Shown one piece after another: positions 18,207-27,079 of a DNA stretch of 64,000 bases. A program made the translations under genes and the position numbers. The DNA is taken from contig CAYQJU010000003.1 of assembly GCA_964417875.1 (NCBI GenBank), positions 42,068 through 106,067 of the forward strand, in the 5' to 3' direction. The notes beneath the pieces are model-generated. The model worked only from the letters and a program-made list of their open reading frames with translations, was not told where the DNA came from and made no database searches. The stretch comes from ZC4RG30 sp964417875. Lineage in GTDB: Bacteria > Pseudomonadota > Gammaproteobacteria > Steroidobacterales > Steroidobacteraceae. The number at the start of each line of letters is the position of its first letter. Within the stretch, counting starts at the first letter, position 1.

Positions 18207-19778
18207 TCAGAACCCCAGACTTTCCAGTGCGGCGGCAAAGGCCGCGCGCGTCCGGGGCGTTTTCACCGGGAAAGAGCGAAAAAAATCACCGCGCACAAGC
18301 TGGGGATTGCGGTCCCGCACATTGGCCGCCCAGCTGCGCGCCGCGGCCTCGTTGTCGGCCAGCGACTGCGCCACCGCCGCAATCATCGCGATCAGCACGT
18401 GGGCGCCGGGTGCACGCGCGGCGCGATCCGTCCAGCTCACCGCTTCGGTGAATTCGCCTGCCACCAGATGCGCAAAGCCGCGGGTACCGAGCATGGCGTA
18501 GTGCAGCGGATCCAGCGGGCTCAGGCGCATTGCAAGGTCCACGTGTTCCCGGCCCTGCGTGGTGTTGCCGGCCATCGTCTGCGTCCATGCAAGCGCATAA
18601 ATGCCCTGCGCGTAGTTCGGGCTCAACGTCGTCGCCCGTTCGAGCCAGGACATTGCCCGGTCCAGGTCGCCATCCAGCCAGTAGCTGCGACCCATCGTGA
18701 AGTTCACGAAAGGATCAAGCGGGTCCCGTTCCAGCCCCTGTGATGCATAACGGCGCGCCAATGCGATTTCACCGGCAACATCGTTCGTCTGCCGCATGAA
18801 TGCAGTCTGAAAATGCACGAACGACAGACCGGCATGCGCACGCGCGAAATCCGGGTCCTGCTGAACCGCCCGGGCAAAAAGCGCCGCAGCAGCCGCGTTG
18901 TCCGCGCGATTGAAGCGGTAGATGTGTTGCAGGCCGAGGTGATAAGCGGACCAGGCGTCGAGGTTGCCGGTGACGCAAAGTCGCGCGTCGGCGGCCTCGT
19001 GCAAGGGGATGCGAATCTCGAGCGAAGCGAGCAGGGTCTCGCGGATCTGTGCACGCAGCGCGTGCACGTCGTCGATCGCGCCTGAATAGCGCTCACTCCA
19101 GACGACGGTCGCATTGCGCGTATCCACAAGGCTCGTTGTGATGAGAAGTTTCCGGCCGGTCACTTCAATGGTGCCGGCCAGGCAATAGCGCACACCGAGC
19201 CGGCGGCCAGCTTCACAATAATCGGGCTCAACCTGTCGGAGGCGAAAGGACGATCCGCGCGCGATCACGAACAGCCAGCGAAGCCGTGCGAGTTCGTTGA
19301 TCAGTTCATGGGGCAGGCCATCTGCGATCGTGGCCCAGGGACCAGCGTCGCCGATGACACGGAACGGCAGCACCGCGATGGACGGCCGTCCACCGGTGCC
19401 CGCAGTCCCCGGCGCCGCGCTGCCGGCGGTTGCGCCGGAGATCTCAGGACCGGCGCGCATCCCCTCACCCTCTACGCGCACGTCCGCAACGAAGCGAAAG
19501 CCTCTGCCGTGCGCGGTCCGGATCAGACGCTGCGCCTGCCCGTCATCGCCGAGCGCGCGCCGGGCGGACTTGATGCGGCTGGAAAGCGCCGAATCCGACA
19601 CGCTCCGACCGTCCCAGACGATCTCGAAAATCTCGTCGCGGGACACCAGTCGTTCACGGTGCTCCACCAGAAAGGCAAGCAGGGCGAAGACCTGCGGCTC
19701 CAGCGCTTGCGGCTGACCATTCGCGCGCAGCTCCCCCTTGCCAGGGTCGAGCTTGAAGTGGCCGAACGCATAGATCAT
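18207..19778 (-). CDS. winged-helix (OmpR/CadC-type) TPR transcriptional regulator
   Basis: One-component regulator of 523 residues from the ATG at 19778. N-terminal OmpR-type winged helix (about 1-100: YAFGHFKLDPGKGELRANG, LVSRDEIFEIVWDGRSVSDS, RTAHGRGFRFVADV), a low-complexity Gly/Ala/Pro linker, a TolB-like domain (SIAVLPFRVIGDAG, ADGLPHELINELARL, GVRYCLAGTIEV) and a C-terminal TPR region. This layout is common among CadC-like proteins without a transmembrane segment. A longer frame reaches 19946 but would overlap the divergent cupin gene, so I prefer 19778. The 155-base divergent spacer suggests it may control the cupin gene. Confidence 0.8.
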   Translation of the reverse strand: MIYAFGHFKLDPGKGELRANGQPQALEPQVFALLAFLVEHRERLVSRDEIFEIVWDGRSVSDSALSSRIKSARRALGDDGQAQRLIRTAHGRGFRFVADVRVEGEGMRAGPEISGATAGSAAPGTAGTGGRPSIAVLPFRVIGDAGPWATIADGLPHELINELARLRWLFVIARGSSFRLRQVEPDYCEAGRRLGVRYCLAGTIEVTGRKLLITTSLVDTRNATVVWSERYSGAIDDVHALRAQIRETLLASLEIRIPLHEAADARLCVTGNLDAWSAYHLGLQHIYRFNRADNAAAAALFARAVQQDPDFARAHAGLSFVHFQTAFMRQTNDVAGEIALARRYASQGLERDPLDPFVNFTMGRSYWLDGDLDRAMSWLERATTLSPNYAQGIYALAWTQTMAGNTTQGREHVDLAMRLSPLDPLHYAMLGTRGFAHLVAGEFTEAVSWTDRAARAPGAHVLIAMIAAVAQSLADNEAAARSWAANVRDRNPQLVRGDFFRSFPVKTPRTRAAFAAALESLGF

Positions 19779-19933
19779 CCACACGAGGATAGAACAGGCA
19801 ACCGCGGGGTATCCCGGCATCCGCCAGGAAATCTCCAGGCAATCTCCAAGCCTCCGGCTGGCACAGCGGGTAAAAGCACTCCTCGAACGGCGACTTTCCC
19901 TGTCGCCTGCCTGCATGAGTTGAAGGAGATCCA

Positions 19934-20299
19934 ATGAATCAGCCACGCAACGACCTGCCTGTCCGGCTTGATGCTGGCGGCGTATGCATCCAGGCGGAGG
20001 ATTGGGGCGGCTTGAATGTCGCGCGAGTCCGCTTCCCCGGGGGCGCGGACGCCGGACCGCTGCTGGAGGGCCTGCCAGGCAATCTGTGCCAGTGCCCGCA
20101 CTGGGGCACTGTGCTCAAGGGTTCGATCCAGGTGCGATACGCGGATGGGCGCGAAGAAACGGTACGCGCCGGTGAGGTGTACTACTGGCCGCCCGGCCAT
20201 ACCGTCCGCGTCGATGAGGACTACGAGGCCGTCGAATTCAGCCCCTCCGGTCCCATGGGCCAGGTGATCGATCACCTGAACGCCAAACTCAATCGCTGA
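19934..20299 (+). CDS. cupin-domain protein
   Basis: Protein of 121 residues with a single cupin barrel. It shows CQCPHWGTVLKGSIQVRYAD (His and Gly of motif 1) and GEVYYWPPGHTVRVDEDYEA (motif 2). It lacks the full two-His/Glu/His metal set of classical cupins, so binding of a small ligand seems more likely than oxygenase activity. A strong AAGGAG precedes the ATG. It is divergent from the CadC-like TPR regulator and lies between the two copies of a short repeat. Confidence 0.72.
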   Translation: MNQPRNDLPVRLDAGGVCIQAEDWGGLNVARVRFPGGADAGPLLEGLPGNLCQCPHWGTVLKGSIQVRYADGREETVRAGEVYYWPPGHTVRVDEDYEAVEFSPSGPMGQVIDHLNAKLNR

Positions 20300-20306
20300 G
20301 GGAGGC

Positions 20307-20381
20307 CATCATGGCGCCGGAAGGATAGTCCTCAAGGGTGTGACAAGCCGCAGGGCCGCCGGCAGCCCCGCGACCGCCGGA
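20307..20381. repeat. short intergenic repeat, copy B
   Basis: Partner of 18073-18150 with the same core segments (CATCATGGCGCC, AAGGATAG, CAAGCCGCAGGGCCGCCG). It lies directly after the cupin stop codon and before the PQQ dehydrogenase pseudogene. Confidence 0.6.
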
Positions 20382-20393
20382 GGGGCTCTGCGG

Positions 20394-21480
20394 CTACTGA
20401 AGCGTCAGCCGAAGCACAGCCCCCCGCTCCTCATCCGTCGCCACATATAAATCTCCATCCGGCCCCTGCTTCACATCCCGGATGCGCTGGTGCAGATCGA
20501 GCAGCAGCGACTCCCTGCGCAGCTCCTCCATGTTCTCGTTCAGCAGTACCCGGTCCAGCCGCCCCGTCCCCGGCACTTCTCCGTAGCGCAGTCCCGCCAC
20601 GAACAGATCGCCCTTCCATTTCGACAGCTTGTCGCCGGTGTAGAACGTCAGGCCTGCGTTGGCGATCGCTGGCGTCCAGTAATGATCGGCGGCTCATATC
20701 CTTCATGCGTCGGGATGTTGGCCTTGTTCTGCCACGGGCCGGGATACGTGCGGCCCAGACTGACAACAGGCCAGCCATAGTTTTTGCCGGGCTTGATCCA
20801 GTTGATCTCATCGCCGCCGTTGGGGCCCATCTCCGACAGGAAGATCTCATTCGTCGTGGGGTGCGTGGTGAGCCCGAGCGTGGCGCGGTGGCCCATCGAG
20901 TAGATCTCTGGCCGATAGCCATCCTTGCCAGCGAAGGGAATGCCGGGCGCGGGCTTTCCATCGCCCGTGAGCCGCAGGATCTTGCCATTTGAGCACCTTC
21001 GGATCCTGCGCGGCAGCATCGCCGCCGCTGCCAACCCACAGCAGTCCATCGGGCGTCATCGTCAGCGCGGCGGCGCCGCGGATGCCCTCGCCGGCCAGCA
21101 GCTCGGTGACATTCTCGAGTTTGAGTCCGTTCAGGCGAGCCTTGACGAGCACGCCGGTATAGCCCGCTTCCCCGTCGGGCTTGTGCGCGAAGAAATAGAT
21201 CAGCTTGTTCTGCGCGAACTGCGGATGCACGACCAGGTTCATGTACCCGTGCACGGCACCCAGGGAGCCGCTCTTGCCGCGGAACACCGAGGGCGGACCA
21301 CCGGTGACCAGCTGCGATTTACCGGCCTTGTCGATCAGCCGCAGCTCGCCGGTTCGCGTGGTGACCAGCAGCTCGCCGCTGGGCAGGAAGGCCATCGAGT
21401 ACGGGTACTCGATGTTCGCGAAGACACTGACCTTGATGTCCATGCCTTCGGCGGTCTTGTATTGTCCAGGGACCGGCGCC
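20394..21480 (-). pseudogene. PQQ-dependent sugar dehydrogenase, frameshifted and 5'-truncated
   Basis: Minus-strand remnant of a quinoprotein related to 5292-6584. N-terminal part (to about 21000): FANIEYPYSMAFLPSGELLV, then LTMTPDGLLWVGSGGD. Middle part in another frame (about 20690-21000): GHRATLGLTTHPTTNEIF, EMGPNGGDEINWIKPGKNYG. C-terminal part in a third frame (20394-20660): FVAGLRYGEVPG, RIRDVKQGPDGDLYVATDEE. At least two frameshifts are present, and the 5' end (signal peptide and start) is replaced by the IS91 right-end copy at 21481. The original start and promoter are gone, so it is very unlikely to be functional. Confidence 0.82.
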
Positions 21481-21863
21481 ATCGAGGAACCGGAGGTCAT
21501 CGCGAAGATCCTCGCGCACCTCCACAAGACAGCGCCGGACCAGTATCAGCCCGAGTTGCCGCTCGGGGCACGGGCACCACCGGCGCAGACAAGGTTGGTT
21601 TGAGCTCGAAGTGAGGGGGGATTATACGAATCCCGGCGCCGGGCCAGGCGGCTGGTCGGGCCAGCTGCGTCCGGATCGGCTTTGAGGGCAGAGCGGGGCG
21701 GATCGTCGCCGGGATCGGATGGACTCACGGCGTGCGGAGTCCGGCGAGGACGGGAAGCCGGCGGATTCCGAAGGCAGGGCCGTGAGGCGAGGCAGCCGCC
21801 TGCCGACATAAGGCCACTTACGCGAAGCATGCCGGGCAGGAAGGCCGTTTGAAAGTACTATCC
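21481..21863 (+). repeat. IS91-type right-end repeat, copy 2
   Basis: Begins inside the transposase C-terminus (the IEEPEVIAKILAHLHK segment, stop at 21603) and ends TTTGAAAGTACTATCC. It is nearly identical to 16861-17246, with a handful of substitutions and a 2-base length difference. On its left is the broken PQQ dehydrogenase, on its right a TonB-receptor fragment, so the element or later deletions fused two unrelated gene remains. Confidence 0.85.
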
Positions 21864-22348
21864 GCGCAGCGACAGCGTGGCGTTGCCCGCCGGCAGCGTA
21901 TACACCGTGCCTGCGGTCTGCGGCATCAGCGAGGCATTCCTGCCGCGCGAGCGCGCCTCATCGCGCAGCAGCGCATCGATGAGCTCAGGCGGCAGCGGCG
22001 CGAAGGGATTGATCAATCCGGCATCGATGCCGGCCTGCAGTGCAGTGGTGTCGATGCGCCGGTCCGTCAGCGAATCCGAATCGCGCTGCGTGTAGTTGCC
22101 GGCGAGCATCATCCGCCAGCGTGCCAGCTGCGTGTTCACGTTGAGGCCGATATTCGCATCCACGGATCATCCTCGCGGCGCAGCGGTTCGCCCACGTAAC
22201 GCGCGACGGCCACGTCCTGGCCGAAGGGCGAGAACGGTGAATCCGCCGGCACATGCAGCAGCGCGCCGGGCGCGCTAATGCGCGACACCGACTGACTGCG
22301 GTTGGCATTGAAGCTCAGGTTCAGGAAGGTATTGCGTGGCAGCGGCAA
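21864..22348 (-). pseudogene. TonB-dependent receptor fragment
   Basis: Two minus-strand pieces of one outer-membrane receptor in different frames. Upstream piece (about 22140-22348): LPRNTFLNLSFNANRSQS, SPFGQDVAVARYVGEPLRRE. Downstream piece (21864-22163): NIGLNVNTQLARWRMMLAGN and a tail ending YTLPAGNATLSLRG. These resemble barrel-strand segments of TonB receptors with Oar/CirA-like C-terminal domains. The plug and most of the barrel are absent, a frameshift lies near 22140-22165, and the 3' side is cut by the IS end at 21863. Confidence 0.6.
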
Positions 22349-22467
22349 GGACAGGTTGCCGTGTCAGATGGGGATGACGGCCATAAGTTGCAAGGGGACG
22401 TCCGCATGACACAAATTTGAGGAACGGATACCGGTGCAAGCCGTGCAACGACCGACCGCCTCTGGCG

Positions 22468-24345
22468 TCAGGGTCGTACGAACGGACCGTGGATCAGCAG
22501 GATGCCGGGTTCACCCTGTCGCGTATTCAGCAGCGCCAGGCCGTCCGGTCCCCAGCGACGCAGGCGTGAATTCATCAGCAGCGTAGCCGCTCGCGGCATC
22601 CACACGGAGCCGACGGACTGCAGCGTTTGCGGATCGAAGGCGTGCAGGAAGGCGCCATCGAGTGCGAAAGGCCTTCCCGATGTCTCATCAACAGCCACCA
22701 GTGCTGAGCCGAACTGGTCCAGGTTCAGGTCGCCGCTCTTCGTCATGGCAATCGGATCAAACACCCGACCCCGTTGCGAGATCAGACGGCCACCCCGCAG
22801 ATAGATCTCATGGTCGTACAAGGCGATGCCATCCTGGCTGGCCGTGACCGAAAGGCCATCGGCATCCACCGCGATCTGGAACATCGTGCCGGCTGTGGTG
22901 TGACCATCGATGGCAAAGATGCGCGCGCCTGATTCCCATTGGAAGGTGGACGGGAACCGCAGCGTGCCCGCCTCGCCAATGCGCTGCGGCCGCATCACGG
23001 CATCGTCGTAGACGACGAGATCGAACGCCTGGCCGATCGAATCCGCGCTACCCGTGCGCACCACCCCCAGCGTGTGCGCGGAATCCGGCGACACCTGCAT
23101 CTCGCGCACGTACAGCGGCACATTGCCGGACGCTGGGCCGGTGAGGGGAATGGTCAGGTCCAGCGCCAGCGAAGGCAGGGCGAAGCGCCGGATCGCGCTC
23201 GTGCCCCGTCCGGCAACATAGAGGAACTGCCCGTCGCCGGACAGCGCGAGGCTGCCGGGTTGCATTCCGGCAGGCGCGTAGGCGATGAACGTGGCCGTGG
23301 CCGGATCGAGCACGCCGATGGTGTTCGGATTCTGCGGCGAGGACTGGGCGATCGACACATAGAACCGCTGGCGGGCCGCGTCCCAAACCAGGTCGTTCGC
23401 CACCACGGGCACGATGCGTGCCGTGATGCCATCGGGTCCGTCGGTGGTGTCCGTCACTGTGTACTGCACCTGGATGGTGGCCGGTGAGCCCTCCAGTTCG
23501 TTCGCGCAGGTGGCATCAAGGCAGGCGCGCACGGTGATGGTGTCCTGGTGTGTTCCGACGCCCAGTGTGGCCGGCGACTTCAGGTCAATCGAAAGGCCAC
23601 CCTCGGTACGGCTCGTCGTGAGCTGCCGCAACGCGGTGATGGTCTGGTTCGTGCTGGTAACGCTGAGGTGGGGCCTGAGAATGCGGGTGCCGAGACCCGA
23701 AAACGCCAGCGCGACGGTTTCGGACAGGCCAGTGCCGGGATCGAGCACGAAGCCCTCGCGGCTGATGTCCAGGCGGTCCACCGTCATCGCCGGCGCCGGC
23801 GACGGGTTGGTGACGACATAGCTCACCGGAATGCTGACGGGACTGCCGATCACCTGCATCGTGCACGCCGAATCATGGCAGGCGCGCACGGTGATTGTGT
23901 CCTGATAGGTCCCCGGTGCGGTCTGTTCCGGTGCGCGCAGGGTCACCGCCACCATCACCTGCGTGCCATTGAGCGTGACCGACACACCCTGCACCGCCGC
24001 AGTGGTGTACTGGCCGCTCACGTAGATCAGGTCCGACCCGGTCAGGTTGCCCACTTCGAGCGATACGGATGCAGGCAGGCCGGGATCCGTGGTCTTCACC
24101 TGACGCGTGATGCCCTGCGTCGGCCCATACAGTGTGATCGACGAGGCTGGCGGATTGCCCGGCGGCTGCGGATCCGACGGCGGGTCCGGCGTCGCAGGTG
24201 GCTGCGGGCTGGAAGGCGGACCCGGACTGACGGGCGGACCAGCCGGCGGCGGTGTCGGCGCGGCACTGTCGCCGCCACCACCGCAGGCGCCGAGCGCCAG
24301 CGCGATGGATGCCACAGCCGCGCGCAGGGCCGTGTTGTTGCGCAT
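22468..24345 (-). CDS. propeller-type lipoprotein with Pro-rich linker (paralogue 1)
   Basis: Predicted lipoprotein of 625 residues (lipobox ALGAC, Cys21). Order: signal, Pro/Ser/Gly linker (about 25-68), two Ig-like or BACON-like modules each carrying the pattern DTITVRAC..C followed by a GSP segment (about 70-175 and 190-305), then a seven-bladed-propeller-like region (about 310-620) with repeats such as GSLALSGDGQFLYVAGRGTS. It is a clear paralogue of the next gene upstream (24353-26254) with the same architecture; only 7 bases separate them, so they form an operon. The function is unknown; surface display or ligand binding is inferred. Confidence 0.68.
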   Translation of the reverse strand: MRNNTALRAAVASIALALGACGGGGDSAAPTPPPAGPPVSPGPPSSPQPPATPDPPSDPQPPGNPPASSITLYGPTQGITRQVKTTDPGLPASVSLEVGNLTGSDLIYVSGQYTTAAVQGVSVTLNGTQVMVAVTLRAPEQTAPGTYQDTITVRACHDSACTMQVIGSPVSIPVSYVVTNPSPAPAMTVDRLDISREGFVLDPGTGLSETVALAFSGLGTRILRPHLSVTSTNQTITALRQLTTSRTEGGLSIDLKSPATLGVGTHQDTITVRACLDATCANELEGSPATIQVQYTVTDTTDGPDGITARIVPVVANDLVWDAARQRFYVSIAQSSPQNPNTIGVLDPATATFIAYAPAGMQPGSLALSGDGQFLYVAGRGTSAIRRFALPSLALDLTIPLTGPASGNVPLYVREMQVSPDSAHTLGVVRTGSADSIGQAFDLVVYDDAVMRPQRIGEAGTLRFPSTFQWESGARIFAIDGHTTAGTMFQIAVDADGLSVTASQDGIALYDHEIYLRGGRLISQRGRVFDPIAMTKSGDLNLDQFGSALVAVDETSGRPFALDGAFLHAFDPQTLQSVGSVWMPRAATLLMNSRLRRWGPDGLALLNTRQGEPGILLIHGPFVRP

Positions 24346-24352
24346 GATCGCG

Positions 24353-26254
24353 TCAGTCCCCGACGAAAGGGCCGTCGATCAGCAGCAGGTCGACGGCACT
24401 GTTCTCCGGCGTCAGCACAGCCAGGCCGTCATCGCCCCAGCGCGCCATCGACAGCTGCTGCACCGTGGTCAGCGCCGGGATGCTGATCGAACCGGCCGGC
24501 GCCATCGTGTCGATCCCGAAGGCCGCGATGCCCTGCCTCTTTGCCATGAAAGCCTTGCCGGTGGACGCATCGGACAGCACGGCCACCTGCGCGGAGGAGC
24601 CCGGCAGGAATCCCAGCTGCAGCAGGCTCTGCGCATCGAACACCCGACCCCTCTGCATGACCACCCGATCGCCGATGAGCGTCGCGCGGCCATCGAAGGC
24701 CGCGACCGCGGGATGGCTCGACAGCACTTCGAGGCCGTCTGCTTCCACGGCCAGGCGATGCACCGAGCCGTCGGTGGAGGCGCTGTCGATGCCGAGGATG
24801 CGCGTGCCGCTTTCCCACTGGAAGGTGGTGACCTTGCCGGCCGGGAGTCCGGCGCCGAAGGTTTCCGGCCGCATCGTCGCGTCATCGAAGATGGCGAAGT
24901 CATGCTCGTTCGCGGCCAGCGGACTGGTGGATCGCACCACCCCGATGGTGCCGGGAGCATCCGGCGACACGTGCAGTTCCTTCGCGAAAAGCGGCAGGCC
25001 GCTGACCGGATGGGTGCCGAGCGGGATGTCCAGATCATGCTCCAGCGAGGGCAACCGCAGGCGGCGCACGGCGCCGGTGCCGCGCAGCGAGACATACAGG
25101 TATTGCCCGTCGGGCGAGATTTCCAGGTCGCCCGGCGCATCACCCACCGGCACATGGGCTGTGAAGTCGCCGGTGACCGGATCGAGCACCGCGATGGAAC
25201 TGGCATGCGATGCCGCATCGGGTTTGATCGACAGGTAGAACACGCCGCGAGGGCCATCGTAAACAAGATGATTGGCCTTCACCGGAACGGGGCGCACCGT
25301 GAATCCATTCTCGCCTGTCCGGGTATTGGTGACGTTGTACTTCACCGTCAGCGTCGCCGGCGATCCCTCCACCTCGTTGTTGCAGAGCACATCCAGGCAG
25401 CCGCGCACGCTGAGCACTTCCGTATGCGTGCCGACCCCGAACTGCGCGGGCGATTCCGGCGCCAGGGTCAGGCGTGCAATGGGATTCGGCGTGGCTGCCA
25501 CGAGCGTATTGCCGGGCACCGTGACCGTCTGGCCGGTTCCCGTGACTGAAACGAACGGGGCGTTGTTCGCCCCCATGTTCGCGAACACGATGTCGACGTA
25601 TTCCGGCGGCGGTGGCTGCTGGTCCAGTATGAAGGCATCAAGCTCGACCAGGTTCCGCTGCAGCACCATCGCGGGCGGATTCTCCGGCTCCACCACGGTG
25701 TAGGTGACGGCGATCACCTTCGGACTGCCAGCGATGTGGTTCACGCAGGGCCATTCGTGGCACACGGCCACCGTGACGATATCCGTATAGACGCCTGGCG
25801 CTGTTTCGAAGGGATTGCGGAACTGCAGGTGAAGTTCCAGGCCGGTCCAGGTCAGCAATGAGGTGACCGACTGGATGCCATTGACGGTGTAATTGCCGCC
25901 GGCGACGAGCCCTTCGACCTCGCCGGCGTCGACGACCTCGAGGAACACCGACTGCGATGCACCGCGCGCGATGTTTTCGACTTGCATGGCCAGCGTGGTC
26001 GAGGACAGCAGCAGCGTCGGCTCGGGCGGAGGCGGCGGAGGTGGGGGTGGGGGTGGCGGTGGGGGTGGTGGCGGATCCGGCGGGTCGGGGGTCACCGGAG
26101 GATCCGGCGTCACGGGCGGATCGGGCGTGACCGGCGGATTGCCCGATGACGGTGGTGGCGTCGTCTCGTCGCTGCCCCCGCCGCCGCAGGCCAGCAGGCT
26201 GGCAGCCGCCAGGGCGACGAACAGCGCGCGTGTGCAGGATGAAAAAGGCTTCAT
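24353..26254 (-). CDS. propeller-type lipoprotein with poly-proline linker (paralogue 2)
   Basis: Predicted lipoprotein of 633 residues (lipobox SLLAC, Cys23). The linker is striking: tandem VTPDPP repeats followed by an uninterrupted run of about 18 prolines near residues 58-76. Then two beta-sandwich modules (VTVAVCHEWPC and LSVRGCLDVLC mark their ends) and a C-terminal propeller (GDLEISPDGQYLYVSLRGTG). It is the first gene of the two-gene minus-strand operon and is divergent from the sigma factor/kinase pair at 26483. No catalytic residues are recognisable. The proline tract is coded by GGN/CCN repeats prone to replication slippage. Confidence 0.68.
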   Translation of the reverse strand: MKPFSSCTRALFVALAAASLLACGGGGSDETTPPPSSGNPPVTPDPPVTPDPPVTPDPPDPPPPPPPPPPPPPPPPPEPTLLLSSTTLAMQVENIARGASQSVFLEVVDAGEVEGLVAGGNYTVNGIQSVTSLLTWTGLELHLQFRNPFETAPGVYTDIVTVAVCHEWPCVNHIAGSPKVIAVTYTVVEPENPPAMVLQRNLVELDAFILDQQPPPPEYVDIVFANMGANNAPFVSVTGTGQTVTVPGNTLVAATPNPIARLTLAPESPAQFGVGTHTEVLSVRGCLDVLCNNEVEGSPATLTVKYNVTNTRTGENGFTVRPVPVKANHLVYDGPRGVFYLSIKPDAASHASSIAVLDPVTGDFTAHVPVGDAPGDLEISPDGQYLYVSLRGTGAVRRLRLPSLEHDLDIPLGTHPVSGLPLFAKELHVSPDAPGTIGVVRSTSPLAANEHDFAIFDDATMRPETFGAGLPAGKVTTFQWESGTRILGIDSASTDGSVHRLAVEADGLEVLSSHPAVAAFDGRATLIGDRVVMQRGRVFDAQSLLQLGFLPGSSAQVAVLSDASTGKAFMAKRQGIAAFGIDTMAPAGSISIPALTTVQQLSMARWGDDGLAVLTPENSAVDLLLIDGPFVGD

Positions 26255-26482
26255 GTTTGCCGAGCCCGGATGATTGGAGCGGTGGCCCGCCCTGTTGTTA
26301 TCGTCCCCTGCGCCACGTTACGACGGCGGCGTCAGGGGCACAACCTGCCATTTGACGGAATGTGGCTTGAACTCTTCCCCCTCGCAAGGCGCGGCATGCG
26401 GACGGCGCCATTGCCCCGCCTTCCCCTGCATCGATAATGCAGGGCCGTCGGGGGTCTTGCGGCACGGTCGAAGGAGTGAAAA

Positions 26483-27079
26483 ATGGCTGCTGGGGAGGAA
26501 GACGTCACCCGCCTGCTGCAGGCGTGGGCCGGAGGCGATGCTGCTGCCGGCAATGTCCTGCTGCCGTTGATCTATGCAGAACTGGGCCGCATCGCCCGCT
26601 CGCAGCGCTGGCATGCCGCCGGTGCCGTGACCCTGCAGACCACCGAGATCGTGCACGAGGCCTGGATGCGGCTGCGCGGGCAGAGCGCCACCGACTGGCA
26701 GAGTCGTGCCCATTTCTTCGCGCTTGCCGCCACCATGGCGCGGCGGGTGCTGGTGGATCACTCCCGCTACCGCAGTGCGCAGCGCCGTGACCGCCGGCTC
26801 GACACCACGCTGGAAGCGGGCGCCGCGGTGCTTTCCGATCAGCAAGCCGAAGAGATCCTCGGCGTGCACCAGGCCCTGAACGAACTGGAGCGGCTGGCCC
26901 CGCGCCAGGCGGCGCTGGTCGAACTGCGCTATTTCGCCGGCCTGGGCCTGGAGGAGATCGCATCGGTCCAGGCGGTTTCGCTGGCCACGGTGAAGCGTGA
27001 CTGGACGCTGGCGCGCGCATGGCTGTTCCGGCGCCTGAGCGAAGACCATCACGCCGATCTTGCCGGCCAACTCGCGTGA
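26483..27079 (+). CDS. ECF RNA polymerase sigma factor of the kinase-linked type (module 1)
   Basis: Sigma-70 family ECF factor of 198 residues with region 2 (LQTTEIVHEAWMRLRGQ, WQSRAHFFALAATMARRVLV) and region 4 (LERLAPRQAALVELRYFAGL, ATVKRDWTLARAWLFRRL). The spacing and the HFFALAA and KRDW motifs are those of the subgroup encoded with Ser/Thr kinases (TIGR02999-like). A strong AAGGAG precedes the ATG. The stop overlaps the kinase GTG by 4 bases. In this type the kinase is thought to switch the sigma factor on by phosphorylation instead of a classical anti-sigma factor; that is family knowledge, not visible here. Confidence 0.85.
   Translation: MAAGEEDVTRLLQAWAGGDAAAGNVLLPLIYAELGRIARSQRWHAAGAVTLQTTEIVHEAWMRLRGQSATDWQSRAHFFALAATMARRVLVDHSRYRSAQRRDRRLDTTLEAGAAVLSDQQAEEILGVHQALNELERLAPRQAALVELRYFAGLGLEEIASVQAVSLATVKRDWTLARAWLFRRLSEDHHADLAGQLA

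Noticed and set aside
16098..22348. Genomic island integrated at tRNA-Ser
   Set aside because: No integrase gene and no second copy of the tRNA 3' end in the window; the region is explained by IS remnants and decay.
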